Shown here: positions 15,421 to 26,846 of the stretch, piece by piece
Position numbering within the stretch: position 1 is the first letter of the stretch
How the letters are laid out: the number at the start of each line of letters is the position of its first letter
From: DATFEN01 sp035691285
Lineage (GTDB): Bacteria > Acidobacteriota > Vicinamibacteria > Fen-336
Direction: 5' to 3'
Assembly (NCBI GenBank): GCA_035691285.1
Contig: DASSJI010000266.1
Span: 1 to 55,060, forward strand
DNA length: 55,060 nt
Notes under the pieces: model-generated
Database searches by the model: none
Told to the model about the DNA's origin: nothing
What the model saw: only the letters and a program-made list of their open reading frames with translations
Program-made: the position numbers and the translations under genes

Positions 15421-16875
15421 ATGAAGCATCAACTGCCGGTGCTCGTCGCGCTCTGCTGCGCCGCGCCCGCAATGGCCGACGAGTCAGCCGACCGGCTGGT
15501 CGCCGCCCTCCTGGCCGACACGCCCCTCGTGTCGGATCTCGCGGCGCTGACGGACGAGATCGGAGGCCGGCCGACGGGATCCGAGGCGAACCGCCGAGCG
15601 GTGGAGTGGGGCGTCGCCCGCTTCCGGGAGGCCGGCGTGGCCGTCGCCCGGGAGGCATTCCCCGCCCACCTGTGGCTCGAGCGCTCGGTCTCCGTGCGCG
15701 TCTCCGGGGACGTGGCGTTCGCGCCACGGGCCGTCGCGAACCCGTTCTCCATCGCCACGCCGCCCGCGGGCATCACGGCCCCCCTTCAGCTCGCCGGGCA
15801 CGGATCGCCGGCCGATTTCGAGCGGCTGGGGGCCCGGGCCCAGGGCGCCTTCCTGCTGGTCGAGACCCACGAGCTCCTCGACATCGACGGCCTGTTCCGC
15901 GAGTACGTCGAGGCGTCGGCGATCGAGCAGCGCGCGCGTGAAGCCGGGGCGCGAGGCATCGCCTGGATGTCGTCCCGCGCGAACGACCTGCTCTACCGGC
16001 ACAACGCGGCGCCGGGCCCGAAGAACACCCTCGCCCTCGTCACCCTGGGGCGCGAGGACGCCGCCCGCGCGGCGCGGCTCCTGCGAGCCGGCAAGCGGCT
16101 CGAGCTCACGGCGCGAATCGAGGTCGAGGCCGGCCTCCCGAAGTCGGCGGAGAACGTCATCGCCGAGATCCGGGGCAGCGAGCGGCCCGAGGAGGTCGTC
16201 ATCATCGGCGCCCATCTGGACTCCTGGGACCTCGGCACGGGCGCCCTGGACAACGGCTGCAACGTGGCGCTCGTCATCGACGTGGCCCGCCAGATCCAGC
16301 GGCTCGGCCTCCGGCCGAAGCGGACGATCCGCTTCGCGCTCTGGAACGGCGAGGAGCAGGGACTCTTCGGCTCGCTGGGCTACGTCAGGTCCCACAAGGC
16401 GGAGCTCGACAAGCACGTGATGGCCGCGTCCTTCGACACCGGCGTCGGGCGGATCCGCGGCTTCCTGACCGGCGGCCGCGAGGACCTCATCCCGGTGGTC
16501 GACCGCGCGCTGCAGCCGGTCGCCGGACTCGGCCCGTTCGCGCAGGTGAACGCCGCGATCCCCGGCACCGACCACTTCGACTTCATGCTGGAGGGCGTCC
16601 CGAGCCTCGTGGCCGACCAGGAGTCGGCCAGCTACGGCCCCAACTATCACGCGCGCTCGGACACGTTCGACAAGATCGAGGCCCGACAGCTCAAGCTCAA
16701 CGCCGCCATCGCCGGGGCGGTCGCCTGGGGCTTCGCCAACGCCGACGCCGCGCTGCCGCGCCTCTCGGGCTCCCAGGTCGCGGACGTCGTCGAGAAGACG
16801 GACCTCAAGGCGTTGATGCAGGCCTTCGACCTCTACGACGACTGGGTGGCCGGGCGCCGGGGCCGCCGGCCCTAG
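15421..16875 (+). CDS. Secreted M28-family zinc aminopeptidase (carboxypeptidase Q-like)
   Basis: 484 residues. Signal peptide MKHQLPVLVALCCAAPAMA with cleavage near residue 19. A PA-like insert occupies the N-terminal half. The co-catalytic dizinc site is readable: His in IIGAHLDSWD, bridging Asp in GTGALDNGCN, catalytic Glu pair in ALWNGEEQGLFGS, Asp in AASFDTGVG, and His in NYHARSDTFDKI. It should cleave short peptides in the periplasm or outside. AGGGGGG lies five bases before ATG 15421. It diverges from htpX and converges with the persulfide dioxygenase operon. Confidence 0.88.
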   Translation: MKHQLPVLVALCCAAPAMADESADRLVAALLADTPLVSDLAALTDEIGGRPTGSEANRRAVEWGVARFREAGVAVAREAFPAHLWLERSVSVRVSGDVAFAPRAVANPFSIATPPAGITAPLQLAGHGSPADFERLGARAQGAFLLVETHELLDIDGLFREYVEASAIEQRAREAGARGIAWMSSRANDLLYRHNAAPGPKNTLALVTLGREDAARAARLLRAGKRLELTARIEVEAGLPKSAENVIAEIRGSERPEEVVIIGAHLDSWDLGTGALDNGCNVALVIDVARQIQRLGLRPKRTIRFALWNGEEQGLFGSLGYVRSHKAELDKHVMAASFDTGVGRIRGFLTGGREDLIPVVDRALQPVAGLGPFAQVNAAIPGTDHFDFMLEGVPSLVADQESASYGPNYHARSDTFDKIEARQLKLNAAIAGAVAWGFANADAALPRLSGSQVADVVEKTDLKALMQAFDLYDDWVAGRRGRRP

Positions 16876-16935
16876 GTCAGCGCTCGTTCCGGACGCCTCC
16901 CGCCTCGAAGGCTTCGGTCAGCTCGCGCGCCGCGG

Positions 16936-18330
16936 TCACGCCACGGGCTCGGTCGGATACCCCGCGGCGATCCAGGCGCTCGTGCCGCCCACGACGTTGT
17001 AGAGGTCCTCGAAGCCGGCGCGGCGCAGGAGCGCCGTGCCGACGCTCGAGCGGTAGCCGCCGGCGCAGATCACGACCGTGGGGCGGCTCGTGTCGAGGTC
17101 GCCGGCCGCACCTTCGAGCCGATCGAGCGGCACGTTCACCGCGCCGGGGACGTGCCCTGCCGAGTATTCGCCCGGGCGACGCACGTCCAGGACCTGGAGT
17201 CCGGGCCGCCCTTCGCGCAGCTCGGCCCTGAGCTCGTCCACCGGCATCTGCGGGACGCTGGCCAGCGGCTTCCCGGCCCGGTCCCAGGCGGCGATCCCGC
17301 CCTCGAGGTAGCCCACCACCCTCTCGAGCCCCACGCGGGCGAGGCGCGTGACCGCCTCGCGCACCTGCGCCTCGTCCTCCGTCACGAGGACGAGCTCCTG
17401 TCCGGCGTCGAGCAGCGTCCCGGCCCACGAGGCGAACTGGCCGCCCAGACCGATGTTCACCGATCCCGGGACGTGCCCGGCGCCGAAGGCGGCATAGGGT
17501 CGCACGTCCAGGATCCGCGCCCCCGCGTCACGACGCTCCTCGAGCGCCGCGGGGGCGAGTCCGGGAGGCAGCGGGATCGCCTCGAGGGGCGGCGCGCCTT
17601 CGCGGTTGATCTGCACGTCCATGGGGAAGTAGCGGGGCACCTCGGGGAGGTCTGTCGTCATCATCTCGACGAAGCGCTCCCTCGGCATCGGCTGGAGCGC
17701 GTAGTTGGCGCGCCGCTGCTCGCCGAGGGTCGACCAGGTGTCCTTCGACATGTTGCGGCCGCACAGCGAGCCCGCGCCGTGGGCCGGGTACACCACGACG
17801 TCGTCGGGCAGCGCCAGCAGCTTCTGGTGGAGCGAGTCGTAGAGCAGCCCGGCCATCTGCTGCGGCGTGAAGCCCCGCGCGCCGGCGAGATCGGGCCTGC
17901 CCACGTCGCCGATGAAGAGCGTGTCCCCGGTGAAGGCGGCCTTCGGCGAGCCGTCCACGACCGCCAGGATCGTGACGCTCTCGGGCGTGTGGCCCGGCGT
18001 CTCGAGGAAGCGCAGCGTCAGGCTGCCGAGGGCGAGCTCGTCGCCGTCGTTCACGGCGCGGTGCGGGAACGCCGCCTGCGCCTTCGCGCCGAACACGATC
18101 TCGGCTCCGGTGCGCTCCTGAAGCTCGCGGTGGCCGCTCACGAAGTCGGCATGGAGGTGCGTCTCGAGGACGTAGCGGATCCGCACGCCCTGCTTGTGCG
18201 CCTCGGCGAGGTACTCTTCCACGTCTCGCCGCGGGTCGACGACCGCCGCCTCGCCGTCCGAGGCCACGAGGTACGAGGCGTGGGCCAGGCACCCCAGGTA
18301 GAACTGCTTGACGTACATCCCGCGGACCAT
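16936..18330 (-). CDS. Persulfide dioxygenase-like MBL protein fused to two rhodanese domains
   Basis: About 464 residues. The N-terminal metallo-beta-lactamase domain has THLHADFVSGHRELQ, FLETPGHTPESVT and FTGDTLFIGDVGRPDL. The usual HxHxDH is HxHxDF, as in the one-iron ETHE1/Blh-type enzymes that oxidise glutathione persulfide to sulfite. Two rhodanese domains follow. The first (ARILDVRPYAAFGAGHVPG, then ELVLVTEDEAQVREA) has no Cys in its active loop. The second (LQVLDVRRPGEYSAGHVPG, then VVICAGGYRSSV) keeps it. Start is ATG 18330, or ATG 18318; neither has a ribosome site. It is the last gene of the ArsR-RND run. Confidence 0.85.
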   Translation of the reverse strand: MVRGMYVKQFYLGCLAHASYLVASDGEAAVVDPRRDVEEYLAEAHKQGVRIRYVLETHLHADFVSGHRELQERTGAEIVFGAKAQAAFPHRAVNDGDELALGSLTLRFLETPGHTPESVTILAVVDGSPKAAFTGDTLFIGDVGRPDLAGARGFTPQQMAGLLYDSLHQKLLALPDDVVVYPAHGAGSLCGRNMSKDTWSTLGEQRRANYALQPMPRERFVEMMTTDLPEVPRYFPMDVQINREGAPPLEAIPLPPGLAPAALEERRDAGARILDVRPYAAFGAGHVPGSVNIGLGGQFASWAGTLLDAGQELVLVTEDEAQVREAVTRLARVGLERVVGYLEGGIAAWDRAGKPLASVPQMPVDELRAELREGRPGLQVLDVRRPGEYSAGHVPGAVNVPLDRLEGAAGDLDTSRPTVVICAGGYRSSVGTALLRRAGFEDLYNVVGGTSAWIAAGYPTEPVA

Positions 18331-18342
18331 CCGGGGGATGGT

Positions 18343-18374
18343 AACCCGGGTGGCGCCGGCCGCGAGCCCGGGTT
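18343..18374 (-). promoter_or_regulatory. Stem-loop between the DUF2892 and persulfide dioxygenase genes
   Basis: AACCCGGG (18343-18350) and CCCGGGTT (18367-18374) form a perfect 8-bp inverted repeat with a 16-base GC-rich loop. It begins immediately after the DUF2892 stop and is followed on the minus strand by TACCAT, seven bases before ATG 18330. There is no T-run, so it is not a standard terminator. It may separate expression of the last gene from the efflux genes. Confidence 0.4.
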
Positions 18375-18587
18375 CTAGGACCTTCCGCTGGCGGGACCGG
18401 CGTCGGGCAGGCCCAGCTTGCGGAAGATCGTCATCGCCGGGCAGGCGTTCGTGAACGCCGACTGGAAGAGGTTCGCCCCCACGAAGGCGGTGAACAGGAA
18501 GAAGCCGGGGTGGATCCAGTAGCCCAGGGCCAGGGACCCCAGCACGAAGAATCCGGCCAGGGCGCGGACGGCGCGTTCGACGGTCAT
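18375..18587 (-). CDS. DUF2892 (YgaP-type membrane domain) small protein
   Basis: 70 residues with two short hydrophobic helices (ALAGFFVLGSLALGYWI and FFLFTAFVGANLFQSAF) and the family signature FTNACPAMTIFRKLGL. This is the membrane domain that in E. coli YgaP is attached to a rhodanese. Here the rhodanese domains are in the next gene, consistent with a role in handling sulfane sulfur at the membrane. GGGAGG lies eight bases before ATG 18587. Confidence 0.85.
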   Translation of the reverse strand: MTVERAVRALAGFFVLGSLALGYWIHPGFFLFTAFVGANLFQSAFTNACPAMTIFRKLGLPDAGPASGRS

Positions 18588-18599
18588 TGCGGTTCCTCC

Positions 18600-21821
<3,222 letters not shown>

Positions 21822-21822
21822 G

Positions 21823-22848
21823 TCAGCGGGCCTCGGCCACGGGCTGGCCGTCGCGGAGCACGCCGGGGTCGAGAGCCACTCGCTCGCCGGCCTCGAGGCC
21901 GGCCCGGACCTCGGTCCGGGCGCCCGAGGTCGCGCCGACGGCGATCCAGCGCAGGCGGGCCCTGCCCCCCTCGACCACGAAGACGCCGCTGAGGCCGCCG
22001 CGGGCCAGAACGGCCTGCGCCGGGACCGTCAGCCGCGCGCTCCCGTCGGAAGCAGGCAGATGGAGTCGCGCGAAGAGTCCGGAGCGCAGCCCCGCGGCGC
22101 GCGGCAGGTCCGCGCGGATCTCGAAGCGGTGCGTGGCGGGGTCGGCAGCGGGGGAGAGCGCGGTGACGCGAACCGCGAGGGGCGCCGCAAGGCCGTCGAC
22201 CTTCGCGCTCGTCGTGCTGCCCGGCGGGAGCGCCGAGGCCGCGTCGCCCTCGACGGCGGCGACGATCTCGTAGCCGTCGTCGCCCTCCAGCTCGAGGAGG
22301 GGATCGCCCGGGGAGACGACGTCGCCGACGTTCACGGGCTTGCGCGCCACGCGACCGGCGAAGGGCGCTCGCAGAGCTGCGTAGGCGAGGCCGTCCTTGG
22401 CCCGTTCATGGGCCGCCCGCGCTTCCGAGGCGCGAGCCACGGCGTCCTCCCTCTCCCGCGGCGTCGCGGCGCCACTCGACGCGAGCGCGTCGGTGCGGCG
22501 CAGTTCGGCTTCGGCCGAAGCCAAGGCCGCCTCCGCCGCCGAGACAGCGGCGCGCAAGGCCGCGTCGTCGAGACGCACGGCCACGGCCCCGGCCGCGACC
22601 CTGTCGCCCTCGCGGTGCGGCAGCTCCACGACCGAGGCCGGGATCCTGGCGGCGAGGGTGGCGCGCTGCCGGGCGCGCACCGCTCCGGGCGCCGACGCTT
22701 CGGCGCGGCCGGTCCGCTCGACGGCCGCCGTGGCGACCGGACGCGGCGGCCCATCCGGTGGCGCGGCGCTCCGCGACGGCTTGGAGCCGCCGCAGGCGGC
22801 CAGGCCGACCGCCAGGGCGATGCCGACGGCTCTCTCAGCGTGCGTCAT
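21823..22848 (-). CDS. RND periplasmic adaptor (membrane fusion lipoprotein)
   Basis: 341 residues. N-terminal lipobox GLAACGG implies lipid attachment at Cys19. Adaptor architecture follows: first lipoyl half (RATLAARIPASVVELPHREG), Ala-rich hairpin coiled coil (SAAEAALASAEAELRRTDAL), second lipoyl half (LRAPFAGRVARKPVNVGDVV), beta barrel, and LTVPAQAVLARGGLSGVFVV. It links the pump to the outer-membrane channel. It starts two bases after the TolC-family stop and ends one base before the pump start. Confidence 0.88.
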   Translation of the reverse strand: MTHAERAVGIALAVGLAACGGSKPSRSAAPPDGPPRPVATAAVERTGRAEASAPGAVRARQRATLAARIPASVVELPHREGDRVAAGAVAVRLDDAALRAAVSAAEAALASAEAELRRTDALASSGAATPREREDAVARASEARAAHERAKDGLAYAALRAPFAGRVARKPVNVGDVVSPGDPLLELEGDDGYEIVAAVEGDAASALPPGSTTSAKVDGLAAPLAVRVTALSPAADPATHRFEIRADLPRAAGLRSGLFARLHLPASDGSARLTVPAQAVLARGGLSGVFVVEGGRARLRWIAVGATSGARTEVRAGLEAGERVALDPGVLRDGQPVAEAR

Positions 22849-22850
22849 TG

Positions 22851-24176
22851 TCAGTTCCCCTGTGTCTCCCCGTCCCCGTGGCTGTTTCCCGTGGCCCGCG
22901 CGAGCGCCGCGTCGGCGATCGCGACCTCGGCCGCGGCCGCGACCTCCTGAAGCTCGGCTTCCAGGCTCGCGGCCTCGGTCTCGAGCTCGTCGGTGAGGGT
23001 CGCCCGCCCCGCGCGATGCCGCTCCTGGACGACGCGGAGCGCCTCGCGGCCCTCCGCGGCGCCGCCGGCCGCGGCCGCGTGGCGCTCGCGCGCGGTCAAC
23101 GCGCGACGATACGCCGTCGCCACTTCCAGGCGCACCTGGTCGGCCGCGGCGCGCGCGTCCTGCTCGGCGGCACGCACCTCGGCGGCGGCCGCCGCCTGCC
23201 GGCGGCCTCGGCCCGCGTCCAGGGCGTTCCAGCGGAGCTGCAGTCCCACGGCGTAGGACTGCCCGCCGTTCGAGAAGCTGTTGCGATCGTCCTGGAGCTG
23301 GCCCCACGCGACGAGATCCGGCAGCGGCGCGCGGTCCTCGCCGCGAGCCGAGCGTTGCAGCGCCGCAAGGCGCTCCTGGGCCGCACGCACGGCGGGGCGG
23401 TCCGCGAGCGCCTCGGCCGCCAGCGCGGCCTCGTCCTTCGCGAGCGCCGCCGGGGCGGACGCCTCGTCGGCCGGCGCGTAGGCCTCGCCCGGCGCCGCGC
23501 CCAGCAGCCTCGCGAGGGCGGCGCCCGCGACGGCCGCGTCGCCACGCCGCTCGGCCAGAACGGCCTCCCGCTGCCTCCGGCGGGCGCGGGCCCGCAGCAG
23601 GTCGGCCGTCAGGGCCGCGCCTTCGGTCACGCGGGCCTCGACGTCGCCCTCTCGGGCGCGAGCGCCCGCGAGGGCCCGCTCCGTCACCTCGGCCGCCCGG
23701 CGCGCGAGGGCTGCCCGGTGGTAGGCCTCGACCACGCGCGCCCTGATCTCGAGACGGGCCTCGTCTGCGATCGCTCCCGCCGTGCGCCCCAGAGACCGCT
23801 GGCCCTCCGCCTGATCGCCCAGCTTGCCGAACACGTCGAGAGGCGCCTCGAGGGCGAGGGTCGTGGTCAGGTGGGAGAGGGACGCCGGCGCGTTGAGCCT
23901 CTCGATCGCGAAGTTCTCCTGCGTGAACTCGCCGGCGTCGAGGGTCTGCGCGAAGACCCACGAGGGCTGGTCGGTGCGAGAGAGGCCCGATCGCAGCGAG
24001 AGGCGGGGCCAGCGCGCCCGCCCGGCAGCCTCGCCGCGCAGATCCTGGGCGACGGCGCGCTCGCGGGCCGCGAGCAGCTCGGGGTTCGCCCGCTCGGCCT
24101 TCGCGATCGCCTCGGGCAGGGTCAGGGGCGTCTCGACGGCCGCGAGCAGCAGGCACAAGAGCCCGGCGCTAGCCAC
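22851..24176 (-). CDS. TolC-family outer-membrane efflux protein
   Basis: 441 residues. Signal peptide MASAGLLCLLLAAVE, then the two-fold OEP helical repeats rich in Ala and Glu (LPEAIAKAERANPELLAARE; EVATAYRRALTARERHAAAA). The second repeat begins LAKDEAALAAEALADRPAVR. It should form the outer-membrane exit duct of the RND system. Start is GTG 24176, overlapping the arsR stop by eight bases, so it is the first structural gene of the operon. Confidence 0.88.
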   Translation of the reverse strand: MASAGLLCLLLAAVETPLTLPEAIAKAERANPELLAARERAVAQDLRGEAAGRARWPRLSLRSGLSRTDQPSWVFAQTLDAGEFTQENFAIERLNAPASLSHLTTTLALEAPLDVFGKLGDQAEGQRSLGRTAGAIADEARLEIRARVVEAYHRAALARRAAEVTERALAGARAREGDVEARVTEGAALTADLLRARARRRQREAVLAERRGDAAVAGAALARLLGAAPGEAYAPADEASAPAALAKDEAALAAEALADRPAVRAAQERLAALQRSARGEDRAPLPDLVAWGQLQDDRNSFSNGGQSYAVGLQLRWNALDAGRGRRQAAAAAEVRAAEQDARAAADQVRLEVATAYRRALTARERHAAAAGGAAEGREALRVVQERHRAGRATLTDELETEAASLEAELQEVAAAAEVAIADAALARATGNSHGDGETQGN

Positions 24177-24471
24177 GGCGGCCCCCGTGGCCCTTGAGGC
24201 TCCTGCACACCGCCTCGCAGATGCGCCGCAGGTAGGGGTCGGCGATGCTGTAGATGACGCGGTGTCCGTCGCGTCGGCAGGCGACGAGTCCGGCGCGGGC
24301 CAGGCTCGAGAGCTGCTGCGAGACGTTGGGCTGGCTGCGCCGGGTCGCGCGCACCAGCTCTCCGACGCTCCGTTCGCCCTCGTGCAGCTCGGCCAGCAGG
24401 CACAGCCGGCCGGGATCGCCCAGGGCCTTGAAGCGCGCCGCCACGGCCGGGATCAGCTTCGGATCGATCAC
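24169..24471 (-). CDS. ArsR/SmtB-family repressor of the efflux operon
   Basis: 100 residues. Winged helix: RFKALGDPGRLCLLAELHEG, then SVGELVRATRRSQPNVSQQL as helix-turn-helix, and CRRDGHRVIYSIADPYLRRI as wing and last helix. Four Cys (24, 65, 85 and 89) are available; the C-terminal pair ICEAVC and Cys24 could bind a thiophilic metal or form a persulfide-dependent disulfide, as in SqrR/BigR relatives. Cys24 is offset by three positions from the BigR Cys as I remember it, so the inducer is not certain. Start is GTG 24471, behind a near-consensus promoter containing a dyad operator. Confidence 0.88.
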   Translation of the reverse strand: MIDPKLIPAVAARFKALGDPGRLCLLAELHEGERSVGELVRATRRSQPNVSQQLSSLARAGLVACRRDGHRVIYSIADPYLRRICEAVCRSLKGHGGRRG

Positions 24472-24489
24472 GGGAGCCGTCTTCGATAA

Positions 24490-24529
24490 TTCACAAATGC
24501 GAATATACGCATTATAGAATGAATGTCAA
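24490..24529. promoter_or_regulatory. Shared divergent promoter and ArsR-type operator
   Basis: AATGCG (24496-24501) and CGCATT (24508-24513) form an exact dyad around AATATA. On the minus strand a perfect TTGACA (24529-24524) is 16 bp from TATATT (24507-24502), the -10 inside the dyad, driving arsR. On the plus strand TTCACA (24490-24495) is 17 bp from TATAGA (24513-24518), with the dyad filling its spacer, pointing to the LuxR-type gene. A repressor on the dyad would block both promoters. Confidence 0.65.
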
Positions 24530-24613
24530 GGGGCCGGACCCGGACTCCCGGGCCCGGCCCGTGGTGTTCGGACGCGTGGGACTTCAGCGACGGCCGCGGC
24601 CTCGTGTCCGCGC

Positions 24614-25114
24614 GTGGTCGCGATCGGCGGCGCGATCGCGGTCCCGCTGTCGCGTGCGGTCGCAGGTCGGGGAGTTGCGGCAGCTGGCGTCACGGAGGCG
24701 TTTCTGGTCGCGGTCCCGCTGCTGGATGCTCGTCTGCGAGTCTTCGGCCGCCACGCGCGCCGTCTGCATGCCCAGGCCGACGACCTGGGCCGTGACCTTC
24801 GGGCCAGCCGCGCCGAAGCCGAGCGCTGGCGGAGCGAGGCCCATCAGGCCCTCGCCGGACTCTCCGCGGCGATGGACCGCCAGTTCGAGCGTTGGGGACT
24901 GACGGAGGCGGAGTGCGAGGTTGCCGTGCTGCTGCTGAAGGGGCTGAGCCACAAGGAGATCGCTCAGCAGCGGGGCACCGGCGACGGGACCGTGCGCCAG
25001 CAGGCGCTGTCGGTCTACCAGAAGTCAGGCGCCGACGGGCGCGCGGGGCTCGCCGCCTTCTTCCTGCAGGACCTCGCGCTGCCCAGGCCCGCCACGGGAG
25101 CGAGGCGAGGCTGA
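24614..25114 (+). CDS. Small LuxR-type helix-turn-helix regulator, membrane-associated
   Basis: 166 residues. The N-terminus has a weakly hydrophobic stretch (VVAIGGAIAVPLSRAV and TEAFLVAVPLLDARLRVFG), followed by a heptad-like helix (AEAERWRSEAHQALAGLSAA). A GerE/LuxR-like DNA-binding domain follows: WGLTEAECEVAVLLLKGLSH, KEIAQQRGTGDGTVRQQALS. This matches a family of small response-regulator-like proteins without a receiver domain. GTG 24614 is the only start in the open frame. A leader of about 95 bases separates it from the putative promoter. It is divergent to the ArsR-RND operon. Confidence 0.7.
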   Translation: MVAIGGAIAVPLSRAVAGRGVAAAGVTEAFLVAVPLLDARLRVFGRHARRLHAQADDLGRDLRASRAEAERWRSEAHQALAGLSAAMDRQFERWGLTEAECEVAVLLLKGLSHKEIAQQRGTGDGTVRQQALSVYQKSGADGRAGLAAFFLQDLALPRPATGARRG

Positions 25115-25127
25115 CCGCGCCGTCAGC
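25110..25127. terminator. Short symmetric stem-loop at a convergent gene end
   Basis: GCTGAC (25110-25115) and GTCAGC (25122-25127) pair across CGCGCC and contain the stop codons of both convergent genes. No T-run follows on either strand, so it is at best a weak bidirectional pause or terminator. Confidence 0.25.
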
Positions 25128-26106
25128 GCACGAGCAGCGCGGTGATGTAGGCGATCAGCCCGCAGATGGGGAACGTCAGGATCCAGGCCAGCACGATGTT
25201 GCCGGCCACGCCCCAGCGCACGGCCGAGAGGCGTCGGCTGGCGCCCACGCCCATGATCGTGGTGCTGATCGTGTGGGTGGTCGAGAGCGGGATCCCGAGG
25301 AACGCCGCTGCCTGGATCGTGAGCCCTGCGGCGGTCTCCGCGGCGAAGCCATGCATGGGCTCGAGCTTGGTGAGCCGGAGGCCCATGGTCTTTATGATGC
25401 GCCACCCGCCGACGGCGGTGCCGAGCGCCATGGTCGCGGCGCACAACAGGATCACCCACGAGGGCACCGCGAACTCCGGGATGAGGCCTCCGAGGAGCAG
25501 CGCGAGCGTGAAGACGCCGATGAACTTCTGGCCGTCGTTGCTCCCGTGACTGAAGGCCATGAGCGCCGCCGAGACGACCTGCAGCCGTCCGAACAGGCGG
25601 CGCACCAGTCCCGGATGCGCCCGTCGGAAGATCCACATGATGGCCACCATCAGCGTGATGCCGCCGAGGAAGCCGAGGAAGGTCGAGAACAGGAGCCCGA
25701 TCAGGACCTTGCGCCAGCCCTCCCACAGCAGCACCGTCGGGCCCGCGGTCGCGAGGCCGGCGCCCGCGAGGCCGGCGATCAGGCCGTGGCTCTCGCTGGT
25801 GGGCAGCCCGTAGTACCACGCGGCGGTGCTCCACACCACGATCCCCATCATCGCGGCGCCGACCGTCTGCACGTCGATGGCCTCCGGCCGCAGGATGCCC
25901 TTGCCGATCGTGGCGGCGACCGCCGTTCCGGCGAAGGCGCCTGCCGCGTTGAGCACGGCCGCCATCATTACGGCGTGGTGCGGGCGCATCACGCGTGTCG
26001 AGACCACGGTGGCGATCGCGTTCGGAGCGTCGGTCCAGCCGTTGACGAACTCCGCGGCCAGGATCAGCAGGAGCCACGGCGCCAGGGGCAGGAGCTGATC
26101 GAGCAT
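25123..26106 (-). CDS. pit: PiT-family inorganic phosphate transporter
   Basis: 327 residues with about eight membrane helices. PiT signature repeats are visible in both halves: EFVNGWTDAPNAIATVVSTR and ALMAFSHGSNDGQKFIGVFT, plus GLPTSESHGLIAG and GIPLSTTHTISTTIMGVG. It should import phosphate with protons or as metal-phosphate, and can also admit arsenate. It begins two bases after the stop of the DUF47 gene, forming the usual pit accessory pair. It converges with the LuxR-type gene. Confidence 0.92.
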   Translation of the reverse strand: MLDQLLPLAPWLLLILAAEFVNGWTDAPNAIATVVSTRVMRPHHAVMMAAVLNAAGAFAGTAVAATIGKGILRPEAIDVQTVGAAMMGIVVWSTAAWYYGLPTSESHGLIAGLAGAGLATAGPTVLLWEGWRKVLIGLLFSTFLGFLGGITLMVAIMWIFRRAHPGLVRRLFGRLQVVSAALMAFSHGSNDGQKFIGVFTLALLLGGLIPEFAVPSWVILLCAATMALGTAVGGWRIIKTMGLRLTKLEPMHGFAAETAAGLTIQAAAFLGIPLSTTHTISTTIMGVGASRRLSAVRWGVAGNIVLAWILTFPICGLIAYITALLVR

Positions 26107-26108
26107 GC

Positions 26109-26756
26109 TCAGGAGTTCTTCAGCACCACGTTGCCGAGGGTGTGCGTGTAGTTCTTGCACTCGTCGCAGGCGTCCTCGAGTCCGTCGTAGACCTCCTTCC
26201 ACTTGAGGATCTGGACGGGGTTGCGCCCGTCTCGGAAGAGGTCGGAGATCACGGTGTTGTAGAGCGCGTCGCCCTGGTTCTCGAGCTCGGAGACCTTCAC
26301 GATCGAGGCGTGGATCTCGCGCTCGTGCTTCAGGTTCCAGAGCAGCCGCGTCGCGCGGTCGATCTCCTCGGTCATCTCGACCAGGATCCGCGAGAACTGG
26401 CGCAGCGCCTCGGGAGCCTCCTCGAGCTCGAACAGCACGAGGTACTGCGCGACGCCCTCGAGCAGGTCGACGATGTCGTCGAGGTCGTTGGCGAGCGAGC
26501 GGATGTCCTCGCGGTCGAGGGGCGTGATGAACGAGGAGTTCAGGGCCTCGAAGATCCGCCGGGTGACGTCGTCGCCCTGGTGCTCGACGGCCTTCAGGTC
26601 CACGGCCTTCACGCGGCGCTCCTCGAGGGAAGCGGCGTTGGCGATCTCGGAGAAGAGCTGGGCGGCCCTGCGCAGGACCTGGGTGTCCTCCCCGAGCAGC
26701 TCGTGGAAGCGCTCCTCCTTCGGCATGAACCACTTGATGACGTTGTCGGCCTTCAT
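26109..26756 (-). CDS. DUF47/PhoU-like accessory protein of PiT
   Basis: 215 residues, all helical. Family markers are VIKWFMPKEERFHELLGED, VKAVDLKAVEHQGDDVTRRI with a metal-binding acidic cluster, LDREDIRSLANDLDDIVDLL, and SELENQGDALYNTVISDLF. These proteins resemble PhoU and modulate PiT transport. It is first in a two-gene operon with pit. A GAGAAG element precedes ATG 26756, and four 11-bp-phased Pho-box-like repeats lie immediately upstream. Confidence 0.9.
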   Translation of the reverse strand: MKADNVIKWFMPKEERFHELLGEDTQVLRRAAQLFSEIANAASLEERRVKAVDLKAVEHQGDDVTRRIFEALNSSFITPLDREDIRSLANDLDDIVDLLEGVAQYLVLFELEEAPEALRQFSRILVEMTEEIDRATRLLWNLKHEREIHASIVKVSELENQGDALYNTVISDLFRDGRNPVQILKWKEVYDGLEDACDECKNYTHTLGNVVLKNS

Positions 26757-26768
26757 CTTCTCGGCTCC

Positions 26769-26808
26769 ATGACAGACCTGGGACGAACCCTTGACATTTC
26801 GGTGACGG
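26769..26808 (-). promoter_or_regulatory. Pho-box-like array of four 11-bp repeats
   Basis: Read on the minus strand, 7-mers CCGTCAC (26808-26802), ATGTCAA (26797-26791), TCGTCCC (26786-26780) and CTGTCAT (26775-26769) follow each other at exact 11-base steps. The classical PhoB half-site is CTGTCAT repeated every 11 bases, so the last unit is a perfect match and the third the weakest. The array lies 13-52 bp upstream of the DUF47 start. phoB itself is 4.4 kb away. Confidence 0.65.
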
Positions 26809-26846
26809 GACGTGGCGGGGATCCTACCACGCCAGAAAATTCACGC

